A stretch of DNA of 64,000 nt from Tsukamurella sp. TY48. GTDB lineage: Bacteria; Actinomycetota; Actinomycetes; Mycobacteriales; Mycobacteriaceae. The position numbers and the translations under genes are program-made. Location of the stretch: assembly GCF_019656655.1 (NCBI RefSeq), contig NZ_BPMV01000002.1:620001-684000 (forward strand), read 5' to 3'. Positions 52,748 through 62,949 of this stretch are shown here, piece after piece. The stretch's first letter is position 1. The number at the start of each line of letters is the position of its first letter. The notes under the pieces are model-generated. The model worked only from the letters and a program-made list of their open reading frames with translations, searched no databases and was not told the DNA's origin.

Positions 52748-54010
52748 TCATCCCAGCCAATTACGCACCGATGCGGGTAGCCCCCGCTTGCCGCGGTGCG
52801 GCCCGAGGACCGCTCCCCCGAAGGGCCGCGACAGCAGATCCCGCGCAACGCGGTTCACATCATCCGCGGACACCCGGTCGATGGTCGCCAGCGTCCGGGT
52901 CACCGTGCGCTGGTTCTGGTAGTTGATCTCGCTGCGACCGATCCGATGCATCCGGGACTGCACGTCCTCGAGCCCCAGCACCAGCCCGCCGCGCAGAGAT
53001 CCCTTGGCACGCGCCAGTTCCGCCGGGGTGAGACCGTTGTCGCGCACGTCCTCCAGCACCGCCCGGGCGACCGCGGCGACCTCGCCGAGCCGCTCCGGCG
53101 AGCACCCGGCGTACACCGAGAAGGCACCGGTGTCCGCGTAGGTGTCCACGGCGGAGTACACCGTGTAAGCCAGACCGCGTTGCTCCCGGATCTCCTGGAA
53201 CAGACGCGAACTCAGCCCGCCACCGATCGCCGTGTTGAGCACCGAGAGCGCCCACCGATCGGGATGGAACCGGCCGTACGCGCGAGTCCCGGCCACCAGG
53301 TGCGACTGCTCGCCCTCGCGGCCCACCACGGTGAGCGACGGCGCCTTCGGCGCCCGCCGGATCCCGGAACGCACCGGCGCCGATTCCCGCGCACCGTCGA
53401 GCCGGCCGGCGAAAGCCTTGCGCGCCAACCGGACCACCTGCGCGTGCGTCACATTGCCGGCGACGGCCAGCACCATCCGCTCGGGTGTGTAGCGACGCCG
53501 GTGGAATCCGCGCAGCCGCGCGGCGGTCATCGCCGAGACCGACTCCTCGGTGCCGAGCACGGGCCGCGCCAGCGGATGATCGCCGAACAGCGCGGCCGTG
53601 GCCGCCTCGTTGGCGAGGTCCTCCGGATCGTCGTCGCGCATGGCGAGCTCCTCGAGGACCACCTCGCGTTCGACGTCGACGTCGAGCGGGCGGCACAGGC
53701 CGCCGAGCACCACATCGGTGACGACGTCGACGGCCAGCTCGAGATCGGTGTCGAGCACGTGCGCGTAGTAGCACGTGTGCTCCTTCGAGGTGAAGGCGTT
53801 GATCTCGCCGCCCACCGCGTCCATCTCGGCTGCCAGCGACGCCGCATCACGGTGCGGAGTCGCCTTGAACAGCAGGTGTTCCAGGAAATGCGCCGAGCCC
53901 GCCGAGGCGGGGTGCTCGTCGCGCGAGCCGACCGCCACCCACAGGCCGACGGCGGCGGACCGGGAACCCGGCACCGTCTCCGTGACCACCCGCAGGCCGC
54001 CGGGCAGCAC
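52748..54010 (-). CDS. pepR: M16-family zinc peptidase (PepR, Rv2782c-like)
   Basis: This insulinase-type processing peptidase of at least 420 residues has the zinc motif HFLEH at 41-45 with the distal Glu in VEREVVLEELAMRDDDPEDL near 115. The second half is the inactive M16 repeat with RGLAYTVYSAVDTYADTGAF near 280. The gene follows pnp by 71 bp, as in mycobacteria. The start is uncertain: GTG 54010 begins right at VLPGGLRVV. The frame stays open upstream (SGSGAPVRRS) without an ATG, GTG or TTG, so a CTG start or a slightly longer N-terminus is possible. Confidence 0.88.
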   Translation of the reverse strand: MLPGGLRVVTETVPGSRSAAVGLWVAVGSRDEHPASAGSAHFLEHLLFKATPHRDAASLAAEMDAVGGEINAFTSKEHTCYYAHVLDTDLELAVDVVTDVVLGGLCRPLDVDVEREVVLEELAMRDDDPEDLANEAATAALFGDHPLARPVLGTEESVSAMTAARLRGFHRRRYTPERMVLAVAGNVTHAQVVRLARKAFAGRLDGARESAPVRSGIRRAPKAPSLTVVGREGEQSHLVAGTRAYGRFHPDRWALSVLNTAIGGGLSSRLFQEIREQRGLAYTVYSAVDTYADTGAFSVYAGCSPERLGEVAAVARAVLEDVRDNGLTPAELARAKGSLRGGLVLGLEDVQSRMHRIGRSEINYQNQRTVTRTLATIDRVSADDVNRVARDLLSRPFGGAVLGPHRGKRGLPASVRNWLG

Positions 54011-54081
54011 ACTACGACGGACGGGGGCACCCGATCCGGATGCCCCCGCCCGCGCAGCCTGCGTTTTCAGGCCGCTCAGTG

Positions 54082-56331
54082 CTACGCCTCGGTCGCCGCG
54101 GCGTCCGACTCGGCGGCCGGAGCCGCCTCCTCGACCACGGGGATCAGGCTGATCTTGCCGCGCTCGTCGATGTCCGCGATCTCCACCTGCAGCTTGCTGC
54201 CGACGTTGACCACGTCCTCGACCTTGTTCACGCGCTTGCCGTTGCCCAGCTTGCTGATGTGCACCAGGCCGTCACGGCCGGGCACCAGCGAGACGAAGGC
54301 ACCGAACGCCGTGGTCTTGACCACGGTGCCCAGGAAGCGCTCGCCCACCTTCGGCAGCTGCGGGTTGGCGATGGCGTTGATCCGGTCGATCGCCGCCTGT
54401 GCCGACGGGCCGTCGGCCGCACCGACGAACACGGTGCCGTCATCCTCGATGGAGATGTTGGCGCCGGTCTCCTCGGTGATGGAGTTGATCGTCTTGCCCT
54501 TGGGGCCGATGACCTCACCGATCTTGTCCACGGGCACCTTGATGGTGGTGATCCGCGGGGCGTACGGGCTCATCTCGTCGGGCGCGTCGATCGCCTCGGC
54601 CATGACCTCGAGGATCGTGGTGCGAGCGTCCTTGGCCTGCGCCAGGGCGCCGGCCAGGACCTGCGAGGGGATGCCGTCGAGCTTGGTGTCGAGCTGCAGC
54701 GCGGTGACGAAGTCACTGGTGCCCGCCACCTTGAAGTCCATGTCGCCGAAGGCGTCCTCGGCACCGAGGATGTCGGTCAGGGCTACGTAGCGGGCCTGAC
54801 CGTCGACCTCGTCGGACACCAGGCCCATGGCGATACCCGCGACGGGGGCCTTCAGCGGCACACCGGCGTTGAGCAGCGACATGGTCGAGGCGCACACCGA
54901 GCCCATCGACGTGGAACCGTTGGAGCTCAGCGCCTCCGAGACCTGACGGATGGCGTAGGGGAACTCCTCCACCGACGGCAGCACGGGCACCAGTGCGCGC
55001 TCGGCGAGCGCGCCGTGGCCGATCTCGCGACGCTTCGGGCTGCCCACGCGGCCGGTCTCACCGGTCGAGTACGGCGGGAAGTTGTAGTGGTGCATGTAGC
55101 GCTTGCTCTTCTCGGGTCCGAGCGAGTCGATCTGCTGCGCCATCTTCACCATGTCCAGCGTGGTGACACCCAGGATCTGGGTCTCGCCGCGCTCGAACAG
55201 CGCGCTGCCGTGCGCGCGCGGGATCACGGCGATCTCGGCGCTCAGCGAGCGGATGTCGGTGATGCCACGGCCGTCGATGCGGAAGTGGTCGGTGAGGATG
55301 CGCTTGCGCACCAGCTTCTTGGTCAGCGAGCGGAAGGCCGCGCCGATCTCGCCCTCGCGGCCCTCGAACTTCGGGCCCAGCTCCTCGAGCACCTCACCCT
55401 TGAGGGCGTCGGTGGCGGCGTCGCGCTCCTGCTTGCCGGCGATCGACAGTGCGGCGTCCAGCTTGGCCGAGGCAGCAGCCTCGACGGCGGCGAAGACGTC
55501 GTCCTGGTAGGCCGGGAACAGCGGGAACTCGCCGGTGGGCTTGGCAGCGCGCGCGGCCAGCTCCTTCTGCGCCTCGCACAGTGCGGCGATGAAGGGCTTG
55601 GCGGCCTCGAGGCCCTCGGCCACGACGGCCTCGGTCGGCGCGGTGGCGCCGCCCGCGACGAGCTCGATGACGTTCTCGGTGGCCTCGGCCTCGACCATCA
55701 TGATCGCGACGTCGGCGTCCTTGCCGGAGCCCGAGACGATGCGACCCGCGACGACCATGTCGAAGACGGCGCCCTCGAGCTGCTCGACGGTCGGGAAGGC
55801 GACCCACTGGCCGTCGATCAGGGCGACGCGCACGCCGCCGACGGGGCCGGAGAAGGGCAGGCCCGCGATCTGGGTGGACGCGGAGGCGGCGTTGATGGCC
55901 ACCACGTCGTACAGGTCCTTGGGATCGAGCGAGAGCACGGTCACGACGACCTGGATCTCGTTACGCAGGCCGTCGACGAAGGACGGGCGCAGCGGCCGGT
56001 CGATCAGGCGGCAGGTGAGGATCGCGTCGGTCGACGGGCGACCCTCGCGACGGAAGAACGAGCCGGGGATGCGGCCCGCGGCGTACATGCGCTCCTCGAC
56101 GTCCACCGTGAGGGGGAAGAAGTCGAAGTGCTCCTTGGGGTGCTTGCTGTGCGCCGTGGTCGACAGCAGCATGGTCTCGTCGTCGAGGTAGGCGGCGACG
56201 GCACCGGCGGCCTGCAGCGCGAACCGGCCGGTCTCGAACCGGATGGTGCGCTTGCCGAACGAACCGTTGTCGATGACGGCGACGGCTTCGGTGATGTCGT
56301 CGTCCAGTTCGACCTGGATGTTGTCGGACAT
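54082..56331 (-). CDS. pnp: Polynucleotide phosphorylase (GpsI)
   Basis: This 749-residue 3'-5' phosphorolytic exoribonuclease of mRNA decay has two RNase PH domains (about 15-145 and 330-540) with the helical PNPase linker between them. A KH domain ([20 protein letters not shown] near 600) and an S1 domain ([20 protein letters not shown] near 665) follow. An acidic Ala/Glu tail ends the protein. The ATG at 56331 begins [12 protein letters not shown]; the upstream extension is not conserved in type. rpsO lies about 6 kb away rather than next door, since lysX and others intervene. Confidence 0.95.
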   Translation of the reverse strand: MSDNIQVELDDDITEAVAVIDNGSFGKRTIRFETGRFALQAAGAVAAYLDDETMLLSTTAHSKHPKEHFDFFPLTVDVEERMYAAGRIPGSFFRREGRPSTDAILTCRLIDRPLRPSFVDGLRNEIQVVVTVLSLDPKDLYDVVAINAASASTQIAGLPFSGPVGGVRVALIDGQWVAFPTVEQLEGAVFDMVVAGRIVSGSGKDADVAIMMVEAEATENVIELVAGGATAPTEAVVAEGLEAAKPFIAALCEAQKELAARAAKPTGEFPLFPAYQDDVFAAVEAAASAKLDAALSIAGKQERDAATDALKGEVLEELGPKFEGREGEIGAAFRSLTKKLVRKRILTDHFRIDGRGITDIRSLSAEIAVIPRAHGSALFERGETQILGVTTLDMVKMAQQIDSLGPEKSKRYMHHYNFPPYSTGETGRVGSPKRREIGHGALAERALVPVLPSVEEFPYAIRQVSEALSSNGSTSMGSVCASTMSLLNAGVPLKAPVAGIAMGLVSDEVDGQARYVALTDILGAEDAFGDMDFKVAGTSDFVTALQLDTKLDGIPSQVLAGALAQAKDARTTILEVMAEAIDAPDEMSPYAPRITTIKVPVDKIGEVIGPKGKTINSITEETGANISIEDDGTVFVGAADGPSAQAAIDRINAIANPQLPKVGERFLGTVVKTTAFGAFVSLVPGRDGLVHISKLGNGKRVNKVEDVVNVGSKLQVEIADIDERGKISLIPVVEEAAPAAESDAAATEA

Positions 56332-56663
56332 GAAGTGAAGTGGAACCTTTCGGACACAGGACCGTCCGTGCCCGGCCACGCGCAGTTGCGCACGGCCTCG
56401 TCATTCGACGCGGCGGCGGAGCGCCCCGGTGCGGTCATCGATCGAAGCCGTCGGAATCTCCGCGGACAGCGTGCTGTCGCAGGACTCCGGCGGCCACTAC
56501 CGAGGACCACCCCGCAGGGAGTGACACCGTGGTGGCGCTTCGCATCGTCGTGACCGGCTTTCACCGGCGCCGACGTCGGACGGACCTGTGTCAAGGCTAT
56601 CATTTGGAGTCTTTTCCACGTGAGTCGTACACGCCGGTACGCACACGCCGAGAGAGGTAGCCG
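56332..56663. other. 332-bp divergent intergenic region, pnp-lysX
   Basis: No gene is seen. A TATCAT at 56598-56603 could be the lysX -10, about 60 bp from the start. On the other strand TTGACA sits nearby without a clear -10. GC-rich inverted repeats in the pnp leader are too weak to call an RNase III or autoregulation site. Confidence 0.4.
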
Positions 56664-59600
56664 ATGCAGCAGAGCGTCCGCGAGCGGACCAACGAGGCCA
56701 CCGCCACCTGGCTGGCGCGGGCCATGTTCTTCGCGGCCGTCGTTTCGCTGCTCGGCGCGGTGATCCGCGGCGACCGCTTCTTCAACTTCACGGCCGACAT
56801 CCTGGGCGTGTTCGGCATCCCCGCCTTCCCCAGCCTCCTGTTCGTCGCGCTGCTCACGGTGCTCAGCGGAGCGCTCCGGCGGCGGCTCCGCGCGGCGCAC
56901 ACCGTGGCCTGTGCGCTGATGGCCCTCGAGGTCGCCGCGAACGTCCTCGTGCTCGGCCTCATCGTCACCGAGGAACTGGGCGACGAGGGGTCCGCGCGCG
57001 TCCCGTGGCTGGTGGCGAACTACTTCGAGGTCCGCTACTCCCTCCCGGGAGCGGCCCTGGCCGCGGCGGTCAGCGCGGCGACGCTGGCCCTGGCGATCTC
57101 AGCCCGGCCTGCCTTCCCGGCGCGTCTCGCGCACGGCTCGCGCCGCGCCGCGATCGGCGTGCTCACCGGCGGCCTGCTGCTGTCGTACCTCATCACGCTC
57201 GCGCTCACCTTCACCTTCCCGGGCAGGCTGCGCGGCCCCGTCGAGATCGCGGTGTGGGCCCTGCGCTCCACCTTCGGCGTCTCCCTCCCCCGGCGGCTCG
57301 ACCTGATGCTCAACGGACACTCGGGACCGCCCTGGATCTACTCCTTCGCCGGTGTCATGTCGGCGACGGTGCTGATCCTGGCCCTGATGGCGTTCTGGCG
57401 GGCCGGCCGCGGCGACGAGCTGATGACCGAGCCCGAGGAGCTGGAAGTACGGCGCCTGCTGCTGACCTACGGCGAGGACGATTCGCTGGGCTACTTCGCC
57501 ACCCGGCGCGACAAGTCGGTGATCGCCGCGCCCGACCGTCGGGCCGTGGTCACGAGCCGGGTGGTCGGTCCGGTCTCCATGGCCAGCGCCGACCCGATCG
57601 GCGACCGGGAATCCTGGCGCGCCGCGGTGAACGCCTGGCTGGAGGACTGCCGCCGGCACAGCCTGTACCCGGCCGTCCTGGCGGCGAGCGCCGACGGCGC
57701 CGCCGTCTACGAGGACGCCGGGCTGCGCACCCTCAACATCGGTGACGAGGCGATCATCCACGTCGACCGGTTCACGCTCAAGGGCCGCGACATGCGCGCG
57801 GTGCGGCAGGCCGTGACCCGCGTGAGCACCGCCGGCTACACCCTGCGCGTGCGTCGCCATGCCGACCTCACCGCGGAGGAACTGAGCCAGGTGGCGCAGC
57901 TCGCCGAGAAGTGGCGCGGCGAGGAGACCGAGCGCGGTTTCTCCATGGCACTCAACCGGATCGGCGATCCCGTGGACGGACGGTGCGTGCTGGTCACGGC
58001 CCACGACGCCACCGGTGAGGTGCGCGGCCTGCTCAGCTTCGTCCCGTGGGGCACCCGCGGCCTCTCGCTCGATCTGATGCGCCGCGACCGCAACGCCGAG
58101 AACGGCCTCAACGAGTTCATGGTGGCCAAGCTGGTGGAGCAGAGCGCCGAGATCGGCATCCGGCGGATCTCGTTGAACTTCGCCGTCTTCCGCGCGGTCT
58201 TCTTCGAGGCCGACCGGGTCGGCGCGGGACCGGTCACACGGATGGTGGATTCGGTCCTGAGTTTCGCCTCGAAGTTCTACCAGCTCGAGACGCTGTACCG
58301 GTCGAACGACAAGTACCGGCCCGACTGGGTGCCCCGGATCCTCTGCTACGACCCGTCGCTCACCGCAGTCCGCGCGGGCATCGCGGTCGGCACCGCCGAG
58401 GGCTTCCTCCCCCAGATCGGCCCGAAGTTCCTGTCCGGTCCCGAGGTTCCCGATCAGCAGGATCAGCGCGACCCCGAGTTCGTGGTGCGCCTGCTCGCCG
58501 AGGAGGAGCGCCTACTGCACCGCGAGGTGCCCGCCCCGAGGCTCTCCGAGCAGCAGCGTGTGCGGCGGCGCAAGCTCACCGCGATGGAGGACGCCGGGAT
58601 GCCGGGCTATCCGCCATCGGTGCCGCGGACGGCCTCACTCGCCGAGGTGCGCGAGCGACTGACCGGGCTGGCCGCCGATTCCGCCACGGGGACGCAGGTC
58701 TCGGTGACCGGGCGGATCCGCGGCATCCGCGACTACGGCGGCGTCACCTTCGTCGATCTGCACGAGGGCGGTGCGCGGCTGCAGGTGATCGCCGAACGCG
58801 GGCGCACCCCGGACGATCGGCGCGCCTTCTGGCGGGAGTCGATCGACATGGGCGATCTGGTGTCGGTGACCGGGGAGATGGTCACCTCGCACATCGGTGA
58901 ACTGTCGGTGCTGCTGCAGGATTGGGCGATGGCCGGCAAGTGCCTGTCACCGGTACCCAAACCCCGTGTCCGCCTGGGCGAGGAGACCAGGGCCCGCAAC
59001 CGCTCGCTCGACCTCATGACCGATGAGGGCGCGGTCGATCTGCTCTACCGTCGCTCGCGCGCCGTCGCGTCGATGCGGTCCACCTTCGCGGGGCACGGCT
59101 TCACCGAGGTCGAGACGCCGATGTTGCAATCGGTGCACGGCGGCGCCGCGGCGCGCCCGTTCACCACCCACATCAACGCCTACGACATGGATCTGTACCT
59201 GCGCATCGCCCCCGAGCTGTACCTCAAGCGGTTGGCCGTGGGCGGGATGGGGAAGATCTTCGAGATCAACCGGAACTTCCGCAACGAGGGCGCCGATGCC
59301 ACCCACAATCCGGAGTTCACCTCGCTCGAGGCGTATCAGGCGTACGGCGATTACACGACGATGCGCACCCTGACCCGCGAGGTGATCCTCGCCGCCGCCG
59401 TCGCGGTGAACGGGCGCCCGGTGGCGATCCGGCCCGACGGCGAGGGCGGCACCCGCGAAGTGGATCTCACCGCCGAGTGGCCCGTGACCACGGTGCACGA
59501 GGCCGTCTCCCGCGCGACGGGTACCTCGGTGACTCCCGACACCGAGGTCGAGGAGCTCGAGGCACTGTGCCGCCACTGGCACGTGGCGACCCCGACCGGG

Positions 59601-60023
59601 GCGTCGGCGGGCAAGCTCGTGATGGAGCTGTACGAGGGGCTGGTCGAGAAGCAGACCGAATTTCCCACGTTCTACTGCGATTTCCCGATCGAGGTCTCAC
59701 CGCTGGCCCGCAAGCATCGCCGGGACCCCCGGCTGACGGAGCAGTGGGACCTGGTGGGTTTCGGCGCCGAACTGGGCACCGCGTACACCGAGCTGACCGA
59801 CCCGATCGACCAGCGCGAGCGGCTCACCCAGCAGTCCATGGCCGCGGCGGCGGGCGATCCCGAGGCGATGGAGCTCGACGAGTCCTTCCTCGACGCGCTC
59901 TCCTACGCGATGCCGCCCACCGGCGGCCTCGGCATCGGCGTGGACCGCATCATCATGCTGCTCGCCGGCGTGAACATCCGTGCCACCCTGGCCTTCCCGT
60001 TCATCAAACCCCAGGACCGCTGA
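56664..60023 (+). CDS. lysX: LysX: lysyl-phosphatidylglycerol synthase fused to lysyl-tRNA synthetase
   Basis: This 1119-residue protein has five to six membrane helices (about 15-250) and an MprF-type DUF2156 transferase domain (about 270-610, with SFVPWGTRGLSLDLMRRDRN near 455). A lysyl-tRNA synthetase follows: an OB domain (VTGRIRGIRDYGGVTFVDLH near 677) and a class II core. Motif 2 FRNEGADATHNPEFTSLEAY is near 871 and motif 3 GLGIGVDRIIMLL near 1092. It charges tRNA-Lys and transfers lysine to phosphatidylglycerol, lowering the negative surface charge. The whole arrangement equals mycobacterial LysX, which protects against cationic peptides. GAGAGG precedes the ATG. Confidence 0.95.
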   Translation: MQQSVRERTNEATATWLARAMFFAAVVSLLGAVIRGDRFFNFTADILGVFGIPAFPSLLFVALLTVLSGALRRRLRAAHTVACALMALEVAANVLVLGLIVTEELGDEGSARVPWLVANYFEVRYSLPGAALAAAVSAATLALAISARPAFPARLAHGSRRAAIGVLTGGLLLSYLITLALTFTFPGRLRGPVEIAVWALRSTFGVSLPRRLDLMLNGHSGPPWIYSFAGVMSATVLILALMAFWRAGRGDELMTEPEELEVRRLLLTYGEDDSLGYFATRRDKSVIAAPDRRAVVTSRVVGPVSMASADPIGDRESWRAAVNAWLEDCRRHSLYPAVLAASADGAAVYEDAGLRTLNIGDEAIIHVDRFTLKGRDMRAVRQAVTRVSTAGYTLRVRRHADLTAEELSQVAQLAEKWRGEETERGFSMALNRIGDPVDGRCVLVTAHDATGEVRGLLSFVPWGTRGLSLDLMRRDRNAENGLNEFMVAKLVEQSAEIGIRRISLNFAVFRAVFFEADRVGAGPVTRMVDSVLSFASKFYQLETLYRSNDKYRPDWVPRILCYDPSLTAVRAGIAVGTAEGFLPQIGPKFLSGPEVPDQQDQRDPEFVVRLLAEEERLLHREVPAPRLSEQQRVRRRKLTAMEDAGMPGYPPSVPRTASLAEVRERLTGLAADSATGTQVSVTGRIRGIRDYGGVTFVDLHEGGARLQVIAERGRTPDDRRAFWRESIDMGDLVSVTGEMVTSHIGELSVLLQDWAMAGKCLSPVPKPRVRLGEETRARNRSLDLMTDEGAVDLLYRRSRAVASMRSTFAGHGFTEVETPMLQSVHGGAAARPFTTHINAYDMDLYLRIAPELYLKRLAVGGMGKIFEINRNFRNEGADATHNPEFTSLEAYQAYGDYTTMRTLTREVILAAAVAVNGRPVAIRPDGEGGTREVDLTAEWPVTTVHEAVSRATGTSVTPDTEVEELEALCRHWHVATPTGASAGKLVMELYEGLVEKQTEFPTFYCDFPIEVSPLARKHRRDPRLTEQWDLVGFGAELGTAYTELTDPIDQRERLTQQSMAAAAGDPEAMELDESFLDALSYAMPPTGGLGIGVDRIIMLLAGVNIRATLAFPFIKPQDR

Positions 60024-60075
60024 TCCGGGTCGCGCTCGATCTGCGCACCGGCGAATTTCGTGTGATGCTCTAACT

Positions 60076-60819
60076 ATGTCGAGACGAGCAGTGGTCACCG
60101 GTGGCGGAACGGGAATCGGAAGGGCCATCGCACAGCGGCTGGCCGAGGACGGCGACCACGTTCTCATCGTCGGGCGCAGGCAGCAGGTGCTCGCCGATAC
60201 CGCCGCGGCCATCAACGCCGCAGTCGGTGCCGAGCTGGTCTCGGTCGTCGCCGCGGACCTCACCACGCCCGAGGGCGCCGAGGCGCTGGCGGGCGCCGCC
60301 ACGCAGCAGGGCACCGTGGACGTCCTGGTCAACAACGTGGGCGGCAACCCCCGGCGCTCCCCCACGACGCTCACCGAGCTGGCCGATCTCTACACGGAGG
60401 CCTTCCGGCTCAACGTGATCACCGCGGTACTGACCACCGAGGCACTGCGACCGCACCTCACCCGGCCGGGCGCGCGGATCGTCTCGATCAGCTCGATCGC
60501 CGGTCTCCGCGGTCCGGGGGCCTACGGGGCGGCCAAGGCGGCGCTGCACGGCTGGTCGCTGGGCCTGGCAACCGAGGTCGCGGCCGAGGGCATCACCGTC
60601 AACGTGGTGGCCCCGGGGTTCGTGCCCGACACCGAGTTCTGGTCCGAGCGGCTCACCACCGAACTGGCGGAGAGCCGCATCGCGCAGATCCCCGCGGGCC
60701 GTCCCGGCACCCCCGCCGAGGTGGCAGCCGCAGTCTCCTACCTCGCCGCGCCCGACGCGGGCTGGACCACCGGCCAGATCCTCCAGGTCAACGGCGGTAC
60801 GCTGCTCGGCCGCGGCTGA
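60076..60819 (+). CDS. Short-chain dehydrogenase/reductase
   Basis: This 247-residue SDR has VVTGGGTGIGRAIAQRLAED at the N-terminus, the dinucleotide loop TGxxxGIG. VLVNNVGGNP near 85 is the NNxG motif. The Ser of IVSISSIAG near 138 and YGAAK near 152 complete the catalytic Ser-Tyr-Lys. Arg residues after the second strand (IVGRRQQ) suggest NADP preference. The substrate is unknown. The ATG at 60076 follows GATGCT by 6 bases. It lies 52 bp after lysX and ends 2 bp from convergent phoD. Confidence 0.88.
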   Translation: MSRRAVVTGGGTGIGRAIAQRLAEDGDHVLIVGRRQQVLADTAAAINAAVGAELVSVVAADLTTPEGAEALAGAATQQGTVDVLVNNVGGNPRRSPTTLTELADLYTEAFRLNVITAVLTTEALRPHLTRPGARIVSISSIAGLRGPGAYGAAKAALHGWSLGLATEVAAEGITVNVVAPGFVPDTEFWSERLTTELAESRIAQIPAGRPGTPAEVAAAVSYLAAPDAGWTTGQILQVNGGTLLGRG

Positions 60820-60821
60820 TG

Positions 60822-62438
60822 TCAGTCGACGGTGATCTCGGGCCTCCCCGAGGGGATGGAGATCACCGCGCGGCGGTGCAGCGGCAGTCCACGGCTGGCG
60901 ATCGAATCGGCCACGCGGAACTCCGCACGCCACTGATCCCGGGACAGCCGGTTGAGCACGTAGCCGCGCTGCGCGTTACCGAATTTCACGTGCGGTGAGG
61001 CCGCCTTGATGGCCTTATCGGCCTCGTCACTGTCTTTTCCGTCCTTGCCCGAGGCGATCGAGGTGCCCGCCAGTTCCACGCCGACCGTGGGAGCCTCACG
61101 CGTGTAGGTGGACTTCAGCTCCGAGACCACGTTGCGATGGATGTCCCCGACGATCGAGACCAGGTTGGAGACCCGGCGCTGCGCGGCCCCGTCGAGGATC
61201 CGGGACCGCGATGCCTCGTAGCCGCTCCAGCCGTCCATCGAGACGATCCGCCGACCGTCCGTGTTCCGCGCGAGATCGGCGATCGTGGTCTGATGCGCGA
61301 GCACGTTCCACTGTGCGCCGCCCGTGGCGAGACCGTCGAGGATCCACTTCTCCTGCGCCGCGCCCGTGATCGTGCGCGCGGGATCGGCCGTCGCCGCATC
61401 CTGCGGGCTCGCCTTGTCGTCATTCGCCTGATCGCTGCGGTACTGCCGAGTGTCGAGCACGCTGAACCGGGCCAGATCGCCGAAGTCGAAGCGCCGGTAC
61501 ATCCGGATGTCCGGACCGTCCGGACGCAGGGCGGCGCGCACCGGCATGTTCTCCCACCAGGCCTTGAAGGCAGCCGCGCGACGCACGATGAACTCCGACG
61601 GCGATTGCCCCTTCTCCGGAATCCCCGCGGCCCAGTTGTTCTCGACCTCGTGGTCGTCGTACGCGCAGATGAACGGTGCCGCTCGGTGCGCGGCCTGCAG
61701 GTCGGGATCGAGTTTGTAGAGCGCGTAGCGGTCGCGGTAATCGGCCAGCGTGGTCATCTCGGTCCAGGCCGACTGGGGCACCTCCGTGGTGGGCCGGCGC
61801 ACCGTCGCGGGCTTGATCTCGTACTCGTAGACGTAATCGCCGAGGTGGAAGACCACATCGGGCGCCGCGGCGGCCAGATCGGCGAAGGCGTTGAAGTAGC
61901 CGTCGGTCCAGGCCTGGCAGGAGACGACGGCGAAGGACAAGGCGCTCACCCGGGCCCCGGCCGCGGGCGCCGTTCGGGTCCGGCCGATCGGCGAGACATC
62001 GGGACCGCTGCGGAATCGGTAGTAGTAATCGGTGGCCGAACGCAGGCCCCGCACGTCGACGTGCACGCTGTGGCCGTCCTGCGGCACGGCGGCGGTCTCG
62101 CCGCGCTGGATCACCGAGCGGAAACCGCGGTCCGCGGCGATCTCCCACTGGACGGCGACCGGCCGGTCGGGCATGCCGCCACCGGGCTGCAACGGACTGC
62201 GTGCGAGTCGTGTCCACAGCACCACGCCGTCGGGCAGCGGATCGCCCGAGGCGACCCCCAGCGTGAACGGGTCACCCGACTCGAGCGGCTGCGCTGCGGC
62301 GATGGGCCCGCCCATCAGCTGCGGGGTGAAGGCGACTCCGCCCACCAGGCCCATCCAGGTCATGAACCGGCGGCGGGAGGTACCCGCGGCGAGGCTGCGG
62401 TCGGGCAGGACATCGAACGTGGCTGATCGTTGCGACAT
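60822..62438 (-). CDS. phoD: Tat-exported alkaline phosphatase D
   Basis: This 538-residue protein has a twin-arginine signal (SRRRFMTWMGLVGG near residue 22) with cleavage near IAAAQP. The PhoD_N beta domain is followed by the metallophosphatase core: SCQAWTDGYFNAFAD near 168, VFHLGDYVYEYE near 190 and AYDDHEVENNWAAG near 256. Later AHQTTIADL and IVGDIHRNVVSELK carry further metal ligands. PhoD enzymes use Ca2+ and Fe3+ to release phosphate from mono- and diesters outside the cell. The ATG at 62438 is chosen because the upstream frame is not signal-like. Confidence 0.92.
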   Translation of the reverse strand: MSQRSATFDVLPDRSLAAGTSRRRFMTWMGLVGGVAFTPQLMGGPIAAAQPLESGDPFTLGVASGDPLPDGVVLWTRLARSPLQPGGGMPDRPVAVQWEIAADRGFRSVIQRGETAAVPQDGHSVHVDVRGLRSATDYYYRFRSGPDVSPIGRTRTAPAAGARVSALSFAVVSCQAWTDGYFNAFADLAAAAPDVVFHLGDYVYEYEIKPATVRRPTTEVPQSAWTEMTTLADYRDRYALYKLDPDLQAAHRAAPFICAYDDHEVENNWAAGIPEKGQSPSEFIVRRAAAFKAWWENMPVRAALRPDGPDIRMYRRFDFGDLARFSVLDTRQYRSDQANDDKASPQDAATADPARTITGAAQEKWILDGLATGGAQWNVLAHQTTIADLARNTDGRRIVSMDGWSGYEASRSRILDGAAQRRVSNLVSIVGDIHRNVVSELKSTYTREAPTVGVELAGTSIASGKDGKDSDEADKAIKAASPHVKFGNAQRGYVLNRLSRDQWRAEFRVADSIASRGLPLHRRAVISIPSGRPEITVD

Positions 62439-62542
62439 GGGTACTGGTGTTACCGGGCCAATGTGACCCGGGCGACACCCCGAGGTGGCCGCCGCGACCC
62501 GGGGAGGTGAAGGACCGATGAACCGCACCCGGAGGTCAAACG

Positions 62543-62581
62543 CCGACGGCCCGCCCCCGAGTTCCGGGAGCGGGCCGTCGG
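62543..62581 (-). terminator. Terminator after rpsO
   Basis: The 12-bp stem CCGACGGCCCGC/GCGGGCCGTCGG with inner CCCCG/CGGGA lies 11 bp past the rpsO stop. Confidence 0.75.
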
Positions 62582-62591
62582 TGAAGAACTC

Positions 62592-62861
62592 TTAGCGGCG
62601 CAGGCCGAGACGCTCGATGAGCGTGCGGTAGCGGTTGATGTCGACCGAGGCGACGTACTTCAGCAGACGGCGACGACGGCCGACGAGCAGCAGCAGGCCG
62701 CGACGGCTGTGGTGATCGTGCTTGTGGGTCTTGAGGTGCTCGGTGAGGTCGACGATGCGCTTGGTCAGCATCGCGACCTGGGCCTCGGGAGAACCGGTGT
62801 CGGTCTCGTGCAGGCCGTACTCGGCGAGGATGGACTTCTTCTGCTCAGTGGTGAGCGCCAT
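62592..62861 (-). CDS. rpsO: 30S ribosomal protein S15 (uS15)
   Basis: This 89-residue protein of exact family length binds 16S rRNA early in assembly of the 30S platform. It begins [20 protein letters not shown], contains [16 protein letters not shown] (the signature) and [20 protein letters not shown], and ends [15 protein letters not shown] lies 8 bases before the ATG. It follows ribF by 88 bp, with a strong terminator after it. Confidence 0.98.
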   Translation of the reverse strand: MALTTEQKKSILAEYGLHETDTGSPEAQVAMLTKRIVDLTEHLKTHKHDHHSRRGLLLLVGRRRRLLKYVASVDINRYRTLIERLGLRR

Positions 62862-62949
62862 GGATCGGCTCCTTGTTTCAGTATCGCGTCGCTACATCCG
62901 TGCCGCCGCCGCGAACCACAGCAGGCACGATCAACCAACTTACCAGAGG

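Noticed and set aside
52796-56553. Long plus-strand frames opposite pepR and pnp
   Set aside because: They are antisense shadows of two well-identified genes, with His/Arg/Gly-rich low-complexity translations.
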